Position numbers and translations under genes: made by a program | Shown here: piece by piece, positions 19,701 to 20,423 of the stretch | Numbering within the stretch: position 1 is the stretch's first letter | How the letters are laid out: each line of letters starts with the position of its first letter | Notes under the pieces: generated by a model | Told to the model about the DNA's origin: nothing | The model's input: the letters and a program-made list of their open reading frames with translations, nothing else | Database searches by the model: none | Origin: Pelargonium nanum | Taxonomy: Eukaryota > Streptophyta > Magnoliopsida > Geraniales > Geraniaceae | NCBI GenBank assembly: GCA_036897485.1 | Contig: JAYMTF010001968.1 | Span: 1 to 20,423, forward strand | Reading direction: 5' to 3' | Length of the DNA stretch: 20,423 nucleotides

Positions 19701-20095
19701 AGCTGATGTTGCAGCAAAAATCGGATCATAATCGAACAAAAAAAAACTCAAACAAAATCAAAATAGAGCCATTAAAAGCATAACCGTACCGTGAACCTCT
19801 GGAATCGACGATCGTCGGCGCCGTCAACCGCGGCGGCATCCCTGGCGTCGGAGATAAGAACGGAGGTGGTGTCGTCAGGCGGCGAGTGGTGTTCCTGAAG
19901 CTCGACGACAGGGAGAGGCTTGAAGGAATGGGGAGAGGAAGGAGGAGGAGAAGAAGAGAGCAAGGCGTGGTGGCCGAAAGCTCGGAGGATCTGGAGGAAG
20001 ATCTGGAAGAAGAAGGCCAGCCAGTTCAGGAGTGTCCTCCAGACTTGGAGAGACCTGGGCGAGTACACCTCGGCCTGAGTCAACTCAGCAGCCAT
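16779..20095 (-). CDS. SCP1-like small phosphatase (FCP1-type HAD family, At3g55960-like), 6 exons, 307 aa
   Basis: Exons on the minus strand: 20095-19790, 18947-18819, 18728-18608, 18490-18409, 17164-17011, 16910-16779. All introns are GT-AG, and the sum is 924 nt in frame. The ATG at 20095-20093 begins MAAELTQAEVYSPRS. Residues 22-40 are hydrophobic (LLNWLAFFF...ILRAF), a possible membrane anchor, followed by a Pro/Ser-rich linker. The FCP1 homology domain starts at about 101. The nucleophile and acid/base motif is VVLDLDETLV with Asp106 and Asp108. Motif II is LFTAG with Thr181, the conserved Lys is Lys220 (HVKDL), and motif III is VIVDNNP with Asp236/Asn237. The protein ends in the plant-conserved WFQKHGIPASCWT. 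Length and sequence agree with the ~305-aa Arabidopsis protein. The family removes phosphate from Ser/Thr, classically in the RNA polymerase II CTD, through a phospho-aspartate. The true plant substrate is not known from sequence. All catalytic residues are intact. Confidence 0.92.
17190..17257. mobile_element. Solo Stowaway-like end in phosphatase intron 4
   Basis: GgacactcattttgggacaaaggggggTA (about 17228-17257) matches the right terminus of Stowaway-type MITEs, including a TA at the border. The partner end was not found on the left, where the phosphatase exon begins only about 30 bases away (17164). The element is therefore truncated or strongly decayed. Confidence 0.5.
17260..18408. other. 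Remainder of phosphatase intron 4
   Basis: This is intronic sequence of the largest phosphatase intron (17165-18408). It is AT-rich, with no nested gene or RNA gene recognised. Confidence 0.55.
18948..19789. other. Phosphatase intron 1
   Basis: This is an 842-nt first intron, with donor GTACGG after the ACG codon at 19790-19792 and acceptor TTGCAG before Val103. Short open frames inside show no family resemblance. Confidence 0.6.
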
Positions 20096-20254
20096 GGACA
20101 AACGAAAACGATGAAGATGAGGAACAGGAAGAGGAGGAGGGTCAGGACAGAGGTAGCTAGTTGCAGACAGAGATGGGTATGATGGAGCTATGGTGTGCTA
20201 GGGGTGCGTATAACGTTAACGTGTCCTCGCCTCCTCGGAATGGTTCGTTATTGG

Positions 20255-20273
20255 TTATATATCCCAGCCCAAT
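20255..20273 (-). promoter_or_regulatory. TATA box and adjacent CCAAT element of the phosphatase gene
   Basis: On the minus strand ATATATAA (20262-20255) is preceded by ATTGGGCTGGG, an inverted CCAAT box directly abutting a TGGGCT site-II-like motif. Transcription would start near 20225, leaving a leader of about 130 nt before the ATG at 20095. The arrangement is inferred from spacing only. Confidence 0.5.
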
Positions 20274-20356
20274 CAGAAACTGACACTTCATTTCTGATGC
20301 CCACTTGCTCGGGAGGCGCGTGCCCCACCACGGGACTTGCTCGCTAGCTCAATACC

Positions 20357-20423
20357 TTTTTTTTTTTTTTGGTAACACTTCTTTATCTCCAAAAGCTCTT
20401 ACACATCAAATGAAATAGTGCCA
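20357..20423 (-). mobile_element. Probable LINE or SINE 3' end cut by the window edge
   Basis: Fourteen T (20357-20370) are followed by ggtaacacttc. On the minus strand this reads gaagtgttacc plus a poly(A) tail, a familiar style of plant LINE terminus. The body would extend beyond the window. No target duplication can be checked. Confidence 0.4.

Noticed and set aside
19886..20182. 98-codon Arg/Glu-rich ORF on the plus strand
   Set aside because: Antisense shadow of phosphatase exon 1 and its CT-rich leader.

Overview
This window is nuclear DNA from a flowering plant, almost certainly a eudicot. The evidence is AT-rich intergenic DNA, GT-AG introns in two split genes whose proteins read like known plant families, and plant-type Stowaway-like MITEs, a LINE fragment and a Helitron-like end. 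The species cannot be named from the sequence. The transposon style would suit an asterid, but that is only an impression.

Layout. Positions 1-4840 hold no intact gene. They contain repeat debris: a 65-bp tandem repeat, a Helitron-like 3' end at about 605-631, a very small retroposon insertion at 2948-2998, and an orphan TATA box followed by a nine-codon ORF at 3135-3246. Positions 4847-6738 are the first copy (A) of a diverged duplicated intergenic block, interrupted by a 5'-truncated LINE on the minus strand that still has a complete RNase H domain. Positions 7653-15189 are the nucleolar DEAD-box RNA helicase gene RH29 (DDX54/Dbp10 family): plus strand, 11 coding exons, 804 aa. Introns 7 and 10 carry MITEs, and intron 10 holds two MITEs in tandem. 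Positions 15776-16430 are the second copy (B) of the duplicated block, without the LINE. Positions 16779-20095 are a minus-strand, 6-exon gene for a 307-aa plant SCP1-like (FCP1/HAD) phosphatase close to Arabidopsis At3g55960, convergent with RH29. Its TATA box is near 20255. A probable LINE tail begins at 20357 and runs off the window.

The two genes have no evident shared pathway. RH29 is a ribosome-biogenesis helicase with a telo-box just upstream, as expected for that class. The phosphatase probably acts on phosphoserine/phosphothreonine and may be membrane anchored. I found no evidence of a novel multi-gene system. The most notable structural feature is the pair of direct repeats about 10.9 kb apart that flank the whole RH29 gene, and the dated-by-interruption LINE insertion in one of them. 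Both gene models were assembled by hand: every splice junction keeps frame and the residue counts close exactly.
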